Part shown: in pieces, positions 1-7,758 of the stretch | Layout of the letters: each line of letters starts with the position of its first letter | How positions within the stretch are numbered: position 1 is the first letter of the stretch | Assembly (NCBI GenBank): GCA_009699165.1 | Contig: WLOR01000009.1 | Span: forward strand, 1-20,461 | Source: Actinomycetota bacterium | Lineage (GTDB): Bacteria; Actinomycetota; Actinomycetes; Nanopelagicales; Nanopelagicaceae | Direction of reading: 5' to 3' | Length of the DNA: 20,461 nt | Notes under the pieces: generated by a model | What the model was told of the DNA's origin: nothing | The model's database searches: none | Seen by the model: the letters and a program-made list of their open reading frames with translations, nothing else | Translations under genes and position numbers: made by a program

Positions 1-765
1 ACTACTAATAACGATCAAAGCTCAGAGTCTGAGTTAGCGGCTCTGCGATTACAAGTTCAAGAGCTCATGAGTTCAGTTTTATCGTTAACTCAACGATTAG
101 CAGATTCAGAGACCCAGCTAGCAAAGTATAAAACTCCTGGTAGCTCTTCCTCGGCGGGAACCACTGTGCCGTCAACTGGCTCTGAATTGAAATGTGTTGT
201 TGGTGGAAGTTGCCCAATAGGAAGCACTGGTCCAGGTGGTGGAGTAATTTTCTATGATGCCGGCACTCAGCAGTCATGGGGGCGATATTTAGAGTTTGCA
301 CCAGAGGGTTGGTCGGGTAACACTTCAGATCCAACTGCTGCATGGTGCAATATCACGACCGTAAATTTCACAGAAACTATTAAAGATGACATACAAAAAG
401 CGACAGTCGGAAACGAAGTTGGTAAAGGTAAGGCAAATACCAACTTAATGTTGATTGGTTGCAAAACCGGTGCGGCTGTATTGGCGCACACATATTCAGG
501 TGGCAGTAAGAGCGATTGGTTTTTGCCATCACGAGCAGAGCTCAACGAGATGTGTAAATATGCAAGAAGCCAACCAACCGGCAATCCAGTCTCAGACTGC
601 ACACCTGATGGAGTCCTGCGTGGGGGATTTGCGAGCAAGAACTACTGGTCTTCTTCTGAAGAGGCCACAAAAACTAACTCCGGTCAGAACTTTGGAGAAG
701 GATTTGTACTAGGCGGCTATAGCAAGGCGGCGCTGTTTTATGTCCGCCCTATAAGAGCTTTCTAG
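1..765 (+). CDS. DUF1566/Lcl-like domain protein with coiled-coil stalk (5' partial)
   Basis: The reading frame is open from the first base of the window to the TAG at 763-765, so the gene starts upstream; 254 residues are visible. The ATG at 67 is internal, because the heptad-like Leu/Glu/Gln-rich segment (residues 1 to about 45 of the visible part) runs straight through it. After a Ser/Thr/Gly-rich linker comes a domain with GPGGGVIFYDAG, then GRYLEFAP, DWFLPSRAELNEMC, YWSSSEE and a final VRPIRAF. These are the hallmarks of the DUF1566/Lcl_C (FGE-like C-lectin-type) fold common in secreted proteins. Several Cys residues could form disulfides, which fits export, but the N-terminus and any signal peptide are outside the window. 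The substrate or partner is unknown. It converges on the glycan operon with 19 bp between stops, so it may or may not be functionally linked to it. Confidence 0.8.
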   Translation, partial: TTNNDQSSESELAALRLQVQELMSSVLSLTQRLADSETQLAKYKTPGSSSSAGTTVPSTGSELKCVVGGSCPIGSTGPGGGVIFYDAGTQQSWGRYLEFAPEGWSGNTSDPTAAWCNITTVNFTETIKDDIQKATVGNEVGKGKANTNLMLIGCKTGAAVLAHTYSGGSKSDWFLPSRAELNEMCKYARSQPTGNPVSDCTPDGVLRGGFASKNYWSSSEEATKTNSGQNFGEGFVLGGYSKAALFYVRPIRAF

Positions 766-784
766 AACGTATACACCTACAAGA

Positions 785-2314
785 CTATTTGCGAGTTAGC
801 TTTACGACCGCTGGAGAATCAAGGCTGAGGACTTCAGATATCCAGCTGCTATCTAAGTTTTCGACAAGGTGTGCCACTCCCTTTTCGTGATGCCAGATTT
901 CAAGTTCGGCTAGATAGAGATTATTGATGATTATTGCCCCACCAATATTTAATCTTTCGGGTAGGTATCTCCACAATTTCTTCCAAGTTTCAATTGAGTT
1001 TTCATGCAAGTCAATGCAAATAACATCATAACTTTGAGTTGTGTTGACAAGAAAATTCAGGGCTTCATCAATTACGACTTTTACATCGAGATCTTTAAGA
1101 TTTAGCCCAGCACCTCGATCTTGGTGATCAACGGTTGTAACAGATAAACCCGCATCCGCTAATACCGCCGCCAAGCGGCCACGAGATGTACCAAGTTCAA
1201 GTGCAGTTCCGGGCGCATATACTTTTGCATTCTCACGAAAGACATCCAAAAGTGTATTTTTCATTCCCCAACCAGGAATTCCCCACTGACCAGAACCACC
1301 AGATAGCCAGCGGTACTTGTTTATCGGAGTTGGATTGACTTCTGAATAGATATCACCGCGATCAACGAGTTCATGAAAATGTTCATTTCGTACTACAAAT
1401 GAACGTGCAAAATGATAGCCCCACACACGGTCTCGAATATTGCTCTTTCCAAAGTCAAACTCAGTTGCACCAGGAAAGGCAAATGGAAATTCATGAAGAG
1501 GGATAGGCAAAGGATCTAAATGCTGCAGGGCTGTAACCATTACCCCTTGTTCACTTCTGTTGATACGACCATTATGAAATCTCTGGAGAGGTTTAGCTTT
1601 TAATAAATCAGCAACCTGTTTCATATAGGTAGCTTTTGGTGGCAGAGAGATTAAGCCGGAGTAAAGTTTCAACTGATGATTTATCTGTGATGAGTATTCG
1701 CCATAACTTGTTTCATCAGTAGTTTCTTCTTGGCTGACTCTGACTTGGTCCCTTCCGGCTTTCCAATCCTCAAACCAATCCGGGCGTGCAGTAATGACCA
1801 TATCTCCATCTAAAATCCACTCGGGTGCATTGACGCGAACACGTTCGGGAAACCATTTCCACCAAAATCCAAAGTCCTCCGTTGGGCACCCGGCCTCATG
1901 GAGAAGTTGTGCAAGCTCTAGGTTGTCTTTTTCGGTGATTGGCCACCACTCAACGCTTTGGTCGGCCCAGGCAAGGACATCGCGTGCCCGCGCAGGGGAG
2001 ATTCCTTGAGTGATCAGGCAGTAGTCAACCTCTTCACCAAAGAGGCGAGTTGCCTGTGCAATCGCCGCACGAGTGACTTCGTCATCTAACCCATCACCTT
2101 TTATCCAACGTATTACCGGACGATTTCCACGTCGAAATTGATGAATGTGCGAAGTTGCCAAATATCGATCGAGGAATGCAACTCTTTTCGCGCGTTTGTA
2201 GTTGCGAATTTTTCTAGCAGTTTCAGTAGCTATCAATCTTCTCTTAATTACTCGCAAGGGGTACTTAATTAATCGCCAAATAAAGACTGCAATAGGCCTA
2301 AATTTCTTCCACAT
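785..2314 (-). CDS. Glycosyltransferase-like / SAM methyltransferase fusion protein
   Basis: The 509-residue protein appears to join two enzymes. A basic amphipathic N-terminus (residues 1-50) could sit on the membrane. Residues about 65-330 look like a GT-A-type transferase: ILDGDMV at 167-173 resembles a metal/sugar-nucleotide DxD site, and SEQGV at 254-258 resembles the acidic catalytic region. Residues about 365-509 carry a class I SAM-dependent methyltransferase core: ALELGTSRG at 371-379 (motif I), VTTVDHQD at 392-399 (acidic end of strand 2), YDVICIDLH at 429-437, and a final GGAIIINN. The family assignment of the transferase half is by motif only. It is the last gene of the minus-strand glycan operon, starting at an ATG 3 bp after the stop of the aminotransferase gene, with AAGG about 11 bases upstream. 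A likely role is to add and methylate a sugar of an envelope polymer. Confidence 0.65.
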   Translation of the reverse strand: MWKKFRPIAVFIWRLIKYPLRVIKRRLIATETARKIRNYKRAKRVAFLDRYLATSHIHQFRRGNRPVIRWIKGDGLDDEVTRAAIAQATRLFGEEVDYCLITQGISPARARDVLAWADQSVEWWPITEKDNLELAQLLHEAGCPTEDFGFWWKWFPERVRVNAPEWILDGDMVITARPDWFEDWKAGRDQVRVSQEETTDETSYGEYSSQINHQLKLYSGLISLPPKATYMKQVADLLKAKPLQRFHNGRINRSEQGVMVTALQHLDPLPIPLHEFPFAFPGATEFDFGKSNIRDRVWGYHFARSFVVRNEHFHELVDRGDIYSEVNPTPINKYRWLSGGSGQWGIPGWGMKNTLLDVFRENAKVYAPGTALELGTSRGRLAAVLADAGLSVTTVDHQDRGAGLNLKDLDVKVVIDEALNFLVNTTQSYDVICIDLHENSIETWKKLWRYLPERLNIGGAIIINNLYLAELEIWHHEKGVAHLVENLDSSWISEVLSLDSPAVVKLTRK

Positions 2315-2317
2315 TTT

Positions 2318-3316
2318 CTAAAAAACCTTAGCGGTTTCAAAGTAGCGCTCAATGACATCGCAGATATATGCAACATCTTTTAGGCTCAGTCCTGGATAAA
2401 TTGGAAGACTCAGAATCTGACTTGCCCATTTTTCGGCGAGTGGATAATCACCCGAAGTCGTCCACGGTCCGGCAACTTGATTAAGGGATTGCTCCCAGTG
2501 GATTTTTGTTTCAATATTATGTGTGAGTAGATGCTCTCTAAGGGCTTCTCTGCCTTCACTACGGATTGCGTAAATGTGGTGATACGAATCTCCTTGCAGA
2601 GTTATTCCTAGCTGAAAGAGGCGAGAGTTATAGAGTTCACCGATTATTTTTCTCTGTTCAAGCCACAAGGGCAGATGTTTTAATTTAATCCGTAAAATGG
2701 CAGCTTGAATCTCATCAATTCGAGAGGTTATCTGTTGGAAATGACGCATCTGATCATCACGTCCACAGATTTCTAACATCGTTTCGGCTAAGGCTGGATC
2801 ATTTGTTGTAATCGCACCGGCATCTCCCAGAGCACCTAAACTCTTGGTTGGGTAAAAACTCCAAGCTGCAGATGACTTCTCGGGCGGTTTCCAGCCATGG
2901 GCATGTGCCGCGTCATAAAGCGGGGCAGTTCTTGCATTAGGCAGTGGCACTCTGCCAAAGAGTAAGACAGGTATGCAGTCTGCGAGATCATCTGCAATTC
3001 GACCATCGCCATCTATCTCACAAATCTCAACCTTCGCACCACCAAGTGCTAAACCTATTGCAGTCAGCGGCAAGGTATTTGCTTGTACATGAACTCTCTG
3101 CAGTTGCAGAGCACGAGCCGCAATCGTTAACGCATCGGTGCCACTATTACATGCCACTGCGAATTTTTGCCCACAAAACTCTGCCCACTCTTCTTCGAAG
3201 GCTTGCGTTTGTGGACCGCGCAAGTAACTCGAACGGCTCATGCAATCAGCAACGGCAGTACTTATGTGCGCAGTTAATGCGTCATTCATGGGTCTTAAAT
3301 CAAGATATGAGATCAC
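2318..3316 (-). CDS. DegT/DnrJ/EryC1-family sugar-nucleotide aminotransferase
   Basis: This is a PLP-dependent transaminase of the family that aminates keto-sugar nucleotides for antigen, antibiotic or cell-wall glycans. Visible motifs are the N-terminal YLDLRPMN, NSGTDAL (57-63, phosphate binding), Asp135 in LYDAAHAHG (pairs with the PLP nitrogen), and SFYPTKSLGALGDAGA with the PLP lysine at K158. SRIDEIQAAIL (198-208) is the family helix after the active site. At 332 residues it is shorter than the usual 360-380: the stretch between GGAKVEICEID and YDAAHAHG is compressed, although the PLP residues are kept. The start is GTG at 3316; its GTGA overlaps the TGA of the upstream ATP-grasp gene by 4 bp, so translation is probably coupled. 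The next in-frame ATG (about 3289) would remove the conserved YLDLRPM start, so I rejected it. The sugar substrate cannot be told from the sequence. Confidence 0.9.
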   Translation of the reverse strand: MISYLDLRPMNDALTAHISTAVADCMSRSSYLRGPQTQAFEEEWAEFCGQKFAVACNSGTDALTIAARALQLQRVHVQANTLPLTAIGLALGGAKVEICEIDGDGRIADDLADCIPVLLFGRVPLPNARTAPLYDAAHAHGWKPPEKSSAAWSFYPTKSLGALGDAGAITTNDPALAETMLEICGRDDQMRHFQQITSRIDEIQAAILRIKLKHLPLWLEQRKIIGELYNSRLFQLGITLQGDSYHHIYAIRSEGREALREHLLTHNIETKIHWEQSLNQVAGPWTTSGDYPLAEKWASQILSLPIYPGLSLKDVAYICDVIERYFETAKVF

Positions 3317-4218
3317 AAGTAGTCTTTTCTATTCGGGCGCCACATCGCTGACATCTGCTGAAAGTAACTCTGTCCTCTTAGCGCTCCACCGCCACAGTAA
3401 TTAGTGAGCTCGCTAAAGAAAATTCCATCATTGGATACAAGCCAATCTACACGTAAGTAATCCATCTGACCTGCAATCCGTAGCGACATCTCTATGACTC
3501 TTTCAATATCACTTTCACTTAAGTTAAGTCCAGAACTTATATTTTGTATTGATAGCGGTGGCACATGTGTGGACTTCTCTGTTAAGACAGTTTTACCAAG
3601 CAGCGGAAAGTTCATTTGGTCCCAATAAAAAAGTGAGATTTGTTCATGAACTACATTACAGCTTATGCGTAAAGGCATTCCTGCCCTAAATGCAAGGAAA
3701 TCCTCAATTATCACGTGGGGCTCATTGCCCCAATACGCCCATTCAGGTCCTCCGCGATTGAGTCCTTGGCCATATGTCTTTTTCAGAAGGCTAGTGAATA
3801 TCTTTACTGCAATCTCGCGATCAAAGTTGTCGGGATGAACCTCAAGTCGCCTCCATCCAAATCTCTTCCACTTCCTTGGCAGACGATTTTCAATTGGCGC
3901 TGAGTCATGAACAATAATTACCCCGCCAGACCCATGGGATGCTTTAATTACAAAATTGCGGGGAAGAATACTCCAGTCGACATTCCCCAAATCTTTAGTC
4001 TCATAATATCTGTGGGCTGATTTCACCTCTGGAACGCGAAGACTGACGTATTTTAAAGAAGCGACTTTTTCATTAAGAACTTTAAGAATCGGGCGCCGAT
4101 CCCACACCATCTTAAAAATAATATTTCTATCAAAATCATCGGATGGCCTAAGAACTACTCTGTAATACAGTGTGATGATATTTCTTAAGACTACTTGTAT
4201 AGATTTAATAATAATCAT
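3313..4218 (-). CDS. TupA-like ATP-grasp protein (copy 2)
   Basis: The 301-residue protein has an ATP-grasp fold of the TupA-like type, a family linked to polysaccharide and teichuronopeptide synthesis. It probably ligates a carboxylate to an amine on a cell-surface polymer. Seen directly: PRNFVIKASHGSGGV (86-100) with the ATP lysine K92 and glycine-rich loop, VIIEDFL (169-175), and LRVDWL with D258, followed by E270 and N273 in ELTNYCGGG, which fit Mg-ATP ligands. I chose the ATG at 4218 over a TTG at 4239 for two reasons: GGAGAGG lies 9 bases upstream of the ATG, and the resulting N-terminus aligns with the neighbouring paralogue. It overlaps the 3' end of that paralogue by 14 bp. The N-terminal 25 residues are amphipathic and basic, suggesting membrane association. 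The acceptor and donor are unknown. Confidence 0.82.
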   Translation of the reverse strand: MIIIKSIQVVLRNIITLYYRVVLRPSDDFDRNIIFKMVWDRRPILKVLNEKVASLKYVSLRVPEVKSAHRYYETKDLGNVDWSILPRNFVIKASHGSGGVIIVHDSAPIENRLPRKWKRFGWRRLEVHPDNFDREIAVKIFTSLLKKTYGQGLNRGGPEWAYWGNEPHVIIEDFLAFRAGMPLRISCNVVHEQISLFYWDQMNFPLLGKTVLTEKSTHVPPLSIQNISSGLNLSESDIERVIEMSLRIAGQMDYLRVDWLVSNDGIFFSELTNYCGGGALRGQSYFQQMSAMWRPNRKDYL

Positions 4219-5152
4219 TCTTTTGCGCCTCTCCGGCAACTAACTGCTGATAATCCGATCGCTTTGGGCGCCACATGTCGGACATGGCCTTGTAATAGTG
4301 CTTGCCCTTTAATACACCTCCACCGCAGTAATTCGTCAACTCATTAAAGAAGAATCCATTGTCGCAAATTAGCCAATCTACGCGCAGAGTGTCCATATCT
4401 CCGGAGATTTGAATAGAACAGTCAATCATCTCCTTAAGGCTTTCGGTTGGGATCTGAAGCTCTTTTGAAATTTCGGCAATATCTACCGGAGGGACAATCA
4501 CGCGAGATGGCAGAGATTCAGCCGCACCCAAACGCGGGTAATGTACTTGAGCCCAAATAATAAGCTTGAGCTCTCCGTGCACGATGTTGAAAACAATACT
4601 CACGGGCATTCGTCCGTGTAGTGACAAAAAATCTTCAATAATCACATAATGGTTATTGTGCCAATATGCCCATTCGGGCCCGCCACGATTCAAGCCTTGA
4701 CCATAGGTTTTGCTCAGTAGTCGTGAAAAAATCTTTATTGCAATCTCACGTTCAAAGTTATCGGGATGAATTTCGTACTTTCTCCAACCAAACTTCTTAT
4801 AGTTCTTGGGAAGCCTATTTTTTAATGGTGCACCGTCATGGACTAGTAAAACCCCTCCAGAACCATGTGATGCTTTTATGACAAAGTTGCGAGGCAGACT
4901 TTCCCAGTCAATCTCGCTTAGATTCTTTGTTTGAAAGTATCGATGGGCAAGAGGTACTTCAGGAGCAACACTTTGTACATACTGTCGAGATGCAACCTTT
5001 TCATTTAGTATTTCGAGAATTGGTCGGCGATCCCACACCATTTTATAGAGAAGATTCCTGTCAAAGTCATCTGATGGCCTCACAGTGATTCGATAATATC
5101 CAGTAAGGATGTTTCTGAGAATCACTTGAACTGCGTTAAAAAATAGCACCAT
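4205..5152 (-). CDS. TupA-like ATP-grasp protein (copy 1)
   Basis: This 315-residue paralogue of the next downstream gene aligns with it end to end, with long identical blocks (PSDDFDRN, MVWDRRPIL, NFVIKASHGSGGV, KTYGQGLNRGGPEWAYW). ATP-grasp residues are all present: K93 and the loop 96-100, E173-D174 in VIIEDF, D259 in LRVDWL, E271 and N274 in ELTNYCGGG. Divergence concentrates around residues 178-245, which may form the acceptor pocket, and in a C-terminal tail of about 13 residues absent from copy 2. The start is ATG at 5152, sharing one base with the TAA of the GT8 gene (TAATG), so the two are probably coupled. No strong ribosome-binding site is seen. A role in adding amino acid or peptide-like groups to an envelope glycan is inferred from the TupA family and the neighbours; an amide ligase of another kind is possible. 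Confidence 0.82.
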   Translation of the reverse strand: MVLFFNAVQVILRNILTGYYRITVRPSDDFDRNLLYKMVWDRRPILEILNEKVASRQYVQSVAPEVPLAHRYFQTKNLSEIDWESLPRNFVIKASHGSGGVLLVHDGAPLKNRLPKNYKKFGWRKYEIHPDNFEREIAIKIFSRLLSKTYGQGLNRGGPEWAYWHNNHYVIIEDFLSLHGRMPVSIVFNIVHGELKLIIWAQVHYPRLGAAESLPSRVIVPPVDIAEISKELQIPTESLKEMIDCSIQISGDMDTLRVDWLICDNGFFFNELTNYCGGGVLKGKHYYKAMSDMWRPKRSDYQQLVAGEAQKNDYY

Positions 5153-6093
5153 TAAATCCCGCGAATAAAATCTTTTAGCCAGTAAGGCACATGTGCTCTC
5201 AGGGTTTTCAAAGCCTTTGTCACGATCAAATGCAAAGGTACTAGGAGTTTTGCTGGACTTAACCCCCCTTTGCGAGATTTAATAATTGTGAGATCTTTTC
5301 GGTCTGCGATAGAGCCAATACTGGCTGCGAAATAACCAATCCAAAGCTTTGTGTATTTGGATTTACGGGGATAGTTCCAAGGTTTTTCGATCCCAGCAAA
5401 CTGCACAATTGCGACATCATCTAATAGAGTTGAAATTTTAGGCTTCGCTAAGTTATTCGAAAATTGGTTGTACTTTCGCGGTAAGAGCGTGACATTATTT
5501 GAGAGAAGATAATTGAGAACATCCTGATCCATAAACCTACTTCGAAGCGCACTCGAGAGAGTTGTGTCTTCTAAAACCTCACGGGCTCTCTTGGCAATAC
5601 CCAAGGCGCGAAATGAATTGAGAGAAAGTAGCATGACGCCTGAGTTGAAATAGACCTCAGGTAGTTCCTGTAATGGAAAATACGCACGATTTGTGGAGAG
5701 CTCTTCTATTGCCGCCACGGGGGTAGAGATTGGAGTATTTAGTAGCGTAGTGAGAGATTTACAAATAACTGTATCTATATCTAAATATAGAACAACTTCT
5801 TCATCGGGCAAAAGTTCACCTAAGAAAAGCTTCATTAAAGAGATTGCGGGAACTCTGTTAGATGAAGACTTAAAGTTAGGGAAGAACTTCATTACGTCAA
5901 TTGTGACTACTGATAAATCCACCTGCAAGTTGCTGGCGATTACGAGAGCACGTGCAAGTAATGGATTATCTGATTCACAATTAGTAACCAAATAGATGCG
6001 AGGTTGCGCGCCGCCAAAGAGTTTAATCTGCTGCAAATTTGCAGGGATGTACCTCAGAGTCTTTTCATCTGAAATTAAGACGAAGGCAGCCAA
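5152..6093 (-). CDS. GT8-family glycosyltransferase
   Basis: The 313-residue protein belongs to glycosyltransferase family 8 (LgtC/glycogenin type, retaining, usually UDP-sugar dependent). It has the N-terminal Rossmann strand, the metal-binding YLDIDTVI with D105-I106-D107, the YFNSGVML acceptor/donor loop (148-154), MDQDVLN (188-194) and a FAGIEKPW end (232-239). The position usually occupied by a metal-ligand His just before this last motif is Gln231 (codon CAG). The C-terminal 30 residues are amphipathic with aromatic and basic residues, typical of peripheral membrane attachment. The start is TTG at 6093: an in-frame stop lies at 6106-6108 and no ATG or GTG lies between. There is no clear ribosome-binding site, and the gene begins 8 bp after the permease stop. 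It is the first gene of the glycan block, so it may be read from the permease promoter or from one inside that gene. Confidence 0.88.
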   Translation of the reverse strand: MAAFVLISDEKTLRYIPANLQQIKLFGGAQPRIYLVTNCESDNPLLARALVIASNLQVDLSVVTIDVMKFFPNFKSSSNRVPAISLMKLFLGELLPDEEVVLYLDIDTVICKSLTTLLNTPISTPVAAIEELSTNRAYFPLQELPEVYFNSGVMLLSLNSFRALGIAKRAREVLEDTTLSSALRSRFMDQDVLNYLLSNNVTLLPRKYNQFSNNLAKPKISTLLDDVAIVQFAGIEKPWNYPRKSKYTKLWIGYFAASIGSIADRKDLTIIKSRKGGLSPAKLLVPLHLIVTKALKTLRAHVPYWLKDFIRGI

Positions 6094-6101
6094 GGGCGCG
6101 C

Positions 6102-7562
6102 TTAATTAGTTGTTTGTGCAGACTCTTGAAGTGCTACAGCTGAGCGACCAAGGAACCAGTGACCAATAAAACCCACTGCCAAAGCCACTGCAACTCCAAG
6201 GTTTGAGTATGCCCAAGCGCCTTCTTTTCCACCTAAACCGATTGGCTCTAGCAAGTAGCCCTGCCACGATAACCATGAGGCAAAACCATTTGTGACTAGC
6301 CCCCAACCAGCCACAGAGGCTGCCACCATGAGAGTCACTGACGACCAGTTAACTGATCCGTAGCGACCAGTGGAGTCAAAGAGATCTGATTCGTCGTAGC
6401 CACGTTTGCGTAAGAAGAGATCTGCAATAAAGATTCCAGCCCATGCAGCGATTGGAACGCCAAGAGTTATGAGGAATCCCTGGAATGGGAAAAAGAAGTT
6501 TTCAGCAAACCACACCATGTAAACAGTTCCGAGAATCATGATCACGCCATCGATACCAACAGCCACTGCACGAGGAATTTTTATTCCGAGTGAGATAAGC
6601 GCCAGGCCGGATGAGTAGATATCCAAGACTGTTCCACCAACAAGGCCCAAAATAGCTACTACTGCGAACAGGAGCAGATACCACGTTGGCAAGATCGTTG
6701 TGAGTGCACCAATTGGGTCTGCAGAGATTGCATCATTTAGTTTTTGATCACTGCCGGCAAGTAAGGCGCCGTAGATAACAAGGATGATTGGAGCAATGGA
6801 GGCCCCTAGAACTGTCCAGCCAACGACGCCACGGCTAGAAACGCTTCGAGGCAGGTAACGCGAATAATCGGCACCGGAGTTCACCCAGCCCAAGCCAAAG
6901 CCTGTCATGCCGAAGATCAACACTCCAATAAATGCCTGCATGTTTCCTGCAGGGTGGGCAGATACCGCGCTCCAACTAATCTCCTTAAAGGAGAGGAGCA
7001 TGTATCCAATAGTTAATACTGCAGTAGCAATCGTGATAATTTTTTGTAATCTCATAATGACGTTAAAACCAAGAACTCCTGCACCCATTGTCAGCGATAC
7101 GACGATGGCAAAGCCAACTAACTTTGCAGTTGTGCCATGTATTCCACCGATTCTTTCGAATAGTGTTGCAGTAGCAAGTGTTGCTAATGAACAGAGAACG
7201 GTTTCCCAACCCACGAGTGCAATGTATGAAAGTGCGCCTGGCAACTTATTTCCATTAACGCCAAAGGCCGCACGAGAAAGTGTCATAGTTGGTGCCGACC
7301 CATGCTTGCCTGCAAGTGAGACTAGCCCGACAAGTAAAAATGAAAACACGGTTCCTAGAATTGCCGCAAGAGATGCCTGCCAGAAAGAGACGCCAAAGCC
7401 CAGAAACCAAGAGCCATAACTAACTCCGAGGACTGAGATATTAGCTGCGCACCATGGCCAGAATAAACTCTTTGGCTCTCCCGTCCGCTCGCCTTCAGCA
7501 ATGACGTTTATTGCGTTAGTTTCAATATTGAGTCCGCGATTGCTCTGGCCCTGTGAATTCAC
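6102..7562 (-). CDS. NCS1-family nucleobase permease (purine/cytosine type)
   Basis: This 486-residue, highly hydrophobic protein has about 12 predicted membrane segments, as expected for nucleobase:cation symporter-1 (CodB/Fcy/PucI/Mhp1 type). The N-terminal ERTGEP followed by SLFWPWCAANISVLGVS (32-48) is the characteristic first-helix region. GWE (118-120) and SGADYSRYLPR (229-239) match the substrate-site helices. Likely substrates are cytosine, a purine base, uracil or a hydantoin; the sequence alone does not decide. The start is GTG at 7562 with a perfect AGGAGG 8 bases upstream (7571-7576). It is divergent from trpS and next to a nucleoside-uptake and catabolism cluster, which supports a nucleobase role. 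The stop lies only 8 bp before the first glycosyltransferase gene, although the two have no obvious shared function. Confidence 0.9.
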   Translation of the reverse strand: MNSQGQSNRGLNIETNAINVIAEGERTGEPKSLFWPWCAANISVLGVSYGSWFLGFGVSFWQASLAAILGTVFSFLLVGLVSLAGKHGSAPTMTLSRAAFGVNGNKLPGALSYIALVGWETVLCSLATLATATLFERIGGIHGTTAKLVGFAIVVSLTMGAGVLGFNVIMRLQKIITIATAVLTIGYMLLSFKEISWSAVSAHPAGNMQAFIGVLIFGMTGFGLGWVNSGADYSRYLPRSVSSRGVVGWTVLGASIAPIILVIYGALLAGSDQKLNDAISADPIGALTTILPTWYLLLFAVVAILGLVGGTVLDIYSSGLALISLGIKIPRAVAVGIDGVIMILGTVYMVWFAENFFFPFQGFLITLGVPIAAWAGIFIADLFLRKRGYDESDLFDSTGRYGSVNWSSVTLMVAASVAGWGLVTNGFASWLSWQGYLLEPIGLGGKEGAWAYSNLGVAVALAVGFIGHWFLGRSAVALQESAQTTN

Positions 7563-7758
7563 TGCTAGTACCTCCTGGTAGCTAAGAATGCCGAAAAACT
7601 AGTGGCACTTAGGTGAAGATCGTTTGCTTGCATTGTGGGAAAGAATATCTCAAACCAATGAAGACAAAGGCTAATAACCTCATATTTTCATGGGTTTGAG
7701 TCCAAGCACTAAGCAGTAATTGGTCTCACAAAGAGCAGGCATTGTGTAAGAATTAACT
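7563..7758. other. Divergent intergenic region between the permease and trpS
   Basis: These 196 bp must carry promoters for both the NCS1 permease and trpS. On the minus strand a TATTCT (7642-7647) preceded by TTGTCT-like bases is a weak candidate promoter for the permease, but the spacing is poor. On the plus strand the bases just before trpS (TAAGAAT at 7747-7753) could be a -10 for a leaderless mRNA, since no ribosome-binding site precedes the ATG. An 8-bp inverted repeat, CTCAAACC (7649-7656) and GGTTTGAG (7693-7700), lies in the middle with a 36-base spacer. I see no recognisable riboswitch and no small gene. Confidence 0.5.
7571..7576 (-). promoter_or_regulatory. Strong ribosome-binding site of the NCS1 permease
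   Basis: On the minus strand this is AGGAGG, 8 bases before the GTG at 7562. It fixes the non-ATG start and is the strongest ribosome-binding site I noticed in the window. Confidence 0.85.

Noticed and set aside
4219..4239. TTG start seven codons upstream for ATP-grasp copy 2
   Set aside because: The ATG at 4218 has a good ribosome-binding site and aligns with the start of the paralogue.
7563..7758. Purine or TPP riboswitch before the nucleobase permease
   Set aside because: I read both strands and found none of the conserved core sequences of these riboswitches.
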